A stretch of 6,094 nucleotides of DNA, from the NCBI GenBank assembly GCA_026785795.1, contig JAJAZJ010000333.1:1-6094 (forward strand), read 5' to 3'. The notes beneath the pieces were generated by a model, which worked only from the letters and a program-made list of their open reading frames with translations, was not told where the DNA came from and did no database searches. Positions 5,617-6,094 of the stretch are shown piece by piece (within the stretch, counting starts at the first letter, position 1; every line of letters begins with the position of its first letter). The position numbers and the translations under genes were made by a program. Origin of the DNA: Pseudoxanthomonas sp. (GTDB lineage: Bacteria > Pseudomonadota > Gammaproteobacteria > Xanthomonadales > Xanthomonadaceae).

Positions 5617-6094
5617 ATGATCCGTCACCCCCTCGTCCTCGCGCTGGCCCTGGCCATGCCGTTCACCGCTGCGCCGGTCACGGCGCAGGCCGCCGACCTG
5701 CTGCAGACCTATGAGCTGGCCCGCAACGGCGACCCGCGCCTGTCGGCCGCCGAATCGGGCCGCCTGGCGCAGAAGGAAGGCGCCGTGCAGGCCCGCGCCG
5801 CCCTGCTGCCGCAGCTTAATGGCACGGCCGGGTATAACCGCAACCGCTTCGACAGCGACGGCTCCCAGGTGTTTGGCAATAACCTGTTGCCAAGTGACTC
5901 GACCCAGGAAACCACGGTCCGCGATTACGGCGTGAACCTCAGCCAGATGGTGTTCGACCGTGCGCGCTTCACCACCCTCAAGAGTCAGCGGGCGCTGAGC
6001 AAGGCCGCGGACTTCGACCTGGACGCCGCCAACCTGTCGCTGATCACCCGCACCTCGGCGGCGTACTTCAACGTGCTGGTCTCGATAGAAACCC
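5617..6094 (+). CDS. tolC: TolC-type outer membrane efflux channel, N-terminal part cut by window edge
   Basis: Outer membrane exit duct for the tripartite pump. 159 codons are present with no stop; TolC proteins run about 430-490 residues, so roughly two thirds is missing. Residues 1-25 form a Sec signal peptide with a hydrophobic core (LVLALALAMPF) and a predicted AQA cleavage site before ADLLQTYELARNGDP. That mature start resembles the ENLMQVYQQARLSNP start of E. coli TolC. The first helical segment (about 40-65, LPQL at 64-67), a beta-strand region (about 68-112) and the following long helix (about 113-159, including RTSAAYFNVL) follow the first OEP repeat in order. The locus supplies its own channel, and the SmeO hairpin tip motif fits TolC docking. 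As a general TolC it probably serves other pumps as well, which is family knowledge rather than something seen here. Confidence 0.92.
   Translation, partial: MIRHPLVLALALAMPFTAAPVTAQAADLLQTYELARNGDPRLSAAESGRLAQKEGAVQARAALLPQLNGTAGYNRNRFDSDGSQVFGNNLLPSDSTQETTVRDYGVNLSQMVFDRARFTTLKSQRALSKAADFDLDAANLSLITRTSAAYFNVLVSIET

Noticed and set aside
1..6094. Mobile element, integration site, CRISPR array or structural RNA gene
   Set aside because: No transposase, flanking repeats, spaced direct repeats, tRNA-like or rRNA-like sequence was seen. The genes are tightly packed and look alike in base composition.

Overview
The window is a chromosomal segment of a high-GC gammaproteobacterium, most likely Stenotrophomonas or a close relative in the Xanthomonadaceae. 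The gene order is an RND pump permease and its adaptor on the minus strand, then a divergent TetR regulator, a Pcm-family methyltransferase and a TolC-type outer membrane channel on the plus strand. From memory, this matches the tolCSm-pcm-smeRo-smeO-smeP cluster described in Stenotrophomonas maltophilia, which encodes the SmeOP-TolCSm multidrug efflux pump. The organism call rests on gene order, protein character and base composition, not on a database match.

Layout. Positions 1-2896 (minus) hold 965 codons of the RND permease (smeP-like); its C-terminus lies beyond the left edge. Positions 2900-4036 (minus) hold the complete lipoprotein adaptor (smeO-like), 3 bases upstream of smeP, so the two form a coupled operon. 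Positions 4037-4118 are the divergent control region, with a perfect 6-9-6 inverted repeat touching the regulator start. Positions 4119-4784 (plus) hold the TetR/AcrR repressor (smeRo-like). Positions 4785-4940 are a 156-base spacer with a possible 46-codon small ORF and overlapping RNA hairpins. Positions 4941-5597 (plus) hold the Pcm-family protein. From 5617 to the right edge runs the first 159 codons of tolC.

How the genes work together. The permease takes substrates from the inner membrane and periplasm using the proton gradient. The lipid-anchored adaptor bridges it to the outer membrane channel. The TetR protein sits between the two arms and is well placed to repress both. The methyltransferase-like gene lies between regulator and channel, and its link to efflux is unexplained; it has lost the substrate-binding Ser-Gln motif typical of true isoaspartate repair enzymes.

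I see no mobile element, CRISPR array, tRNA or rRNA gene. The core system is a known pump type rather than a new one. The less familiar parts are the divergent operator region with a possibly leaderless repressor mRNA, the small ORF and hairpins before pcm, the degenerate Pcm-family protein, and a long basic cytoplasmic linker in the permease.
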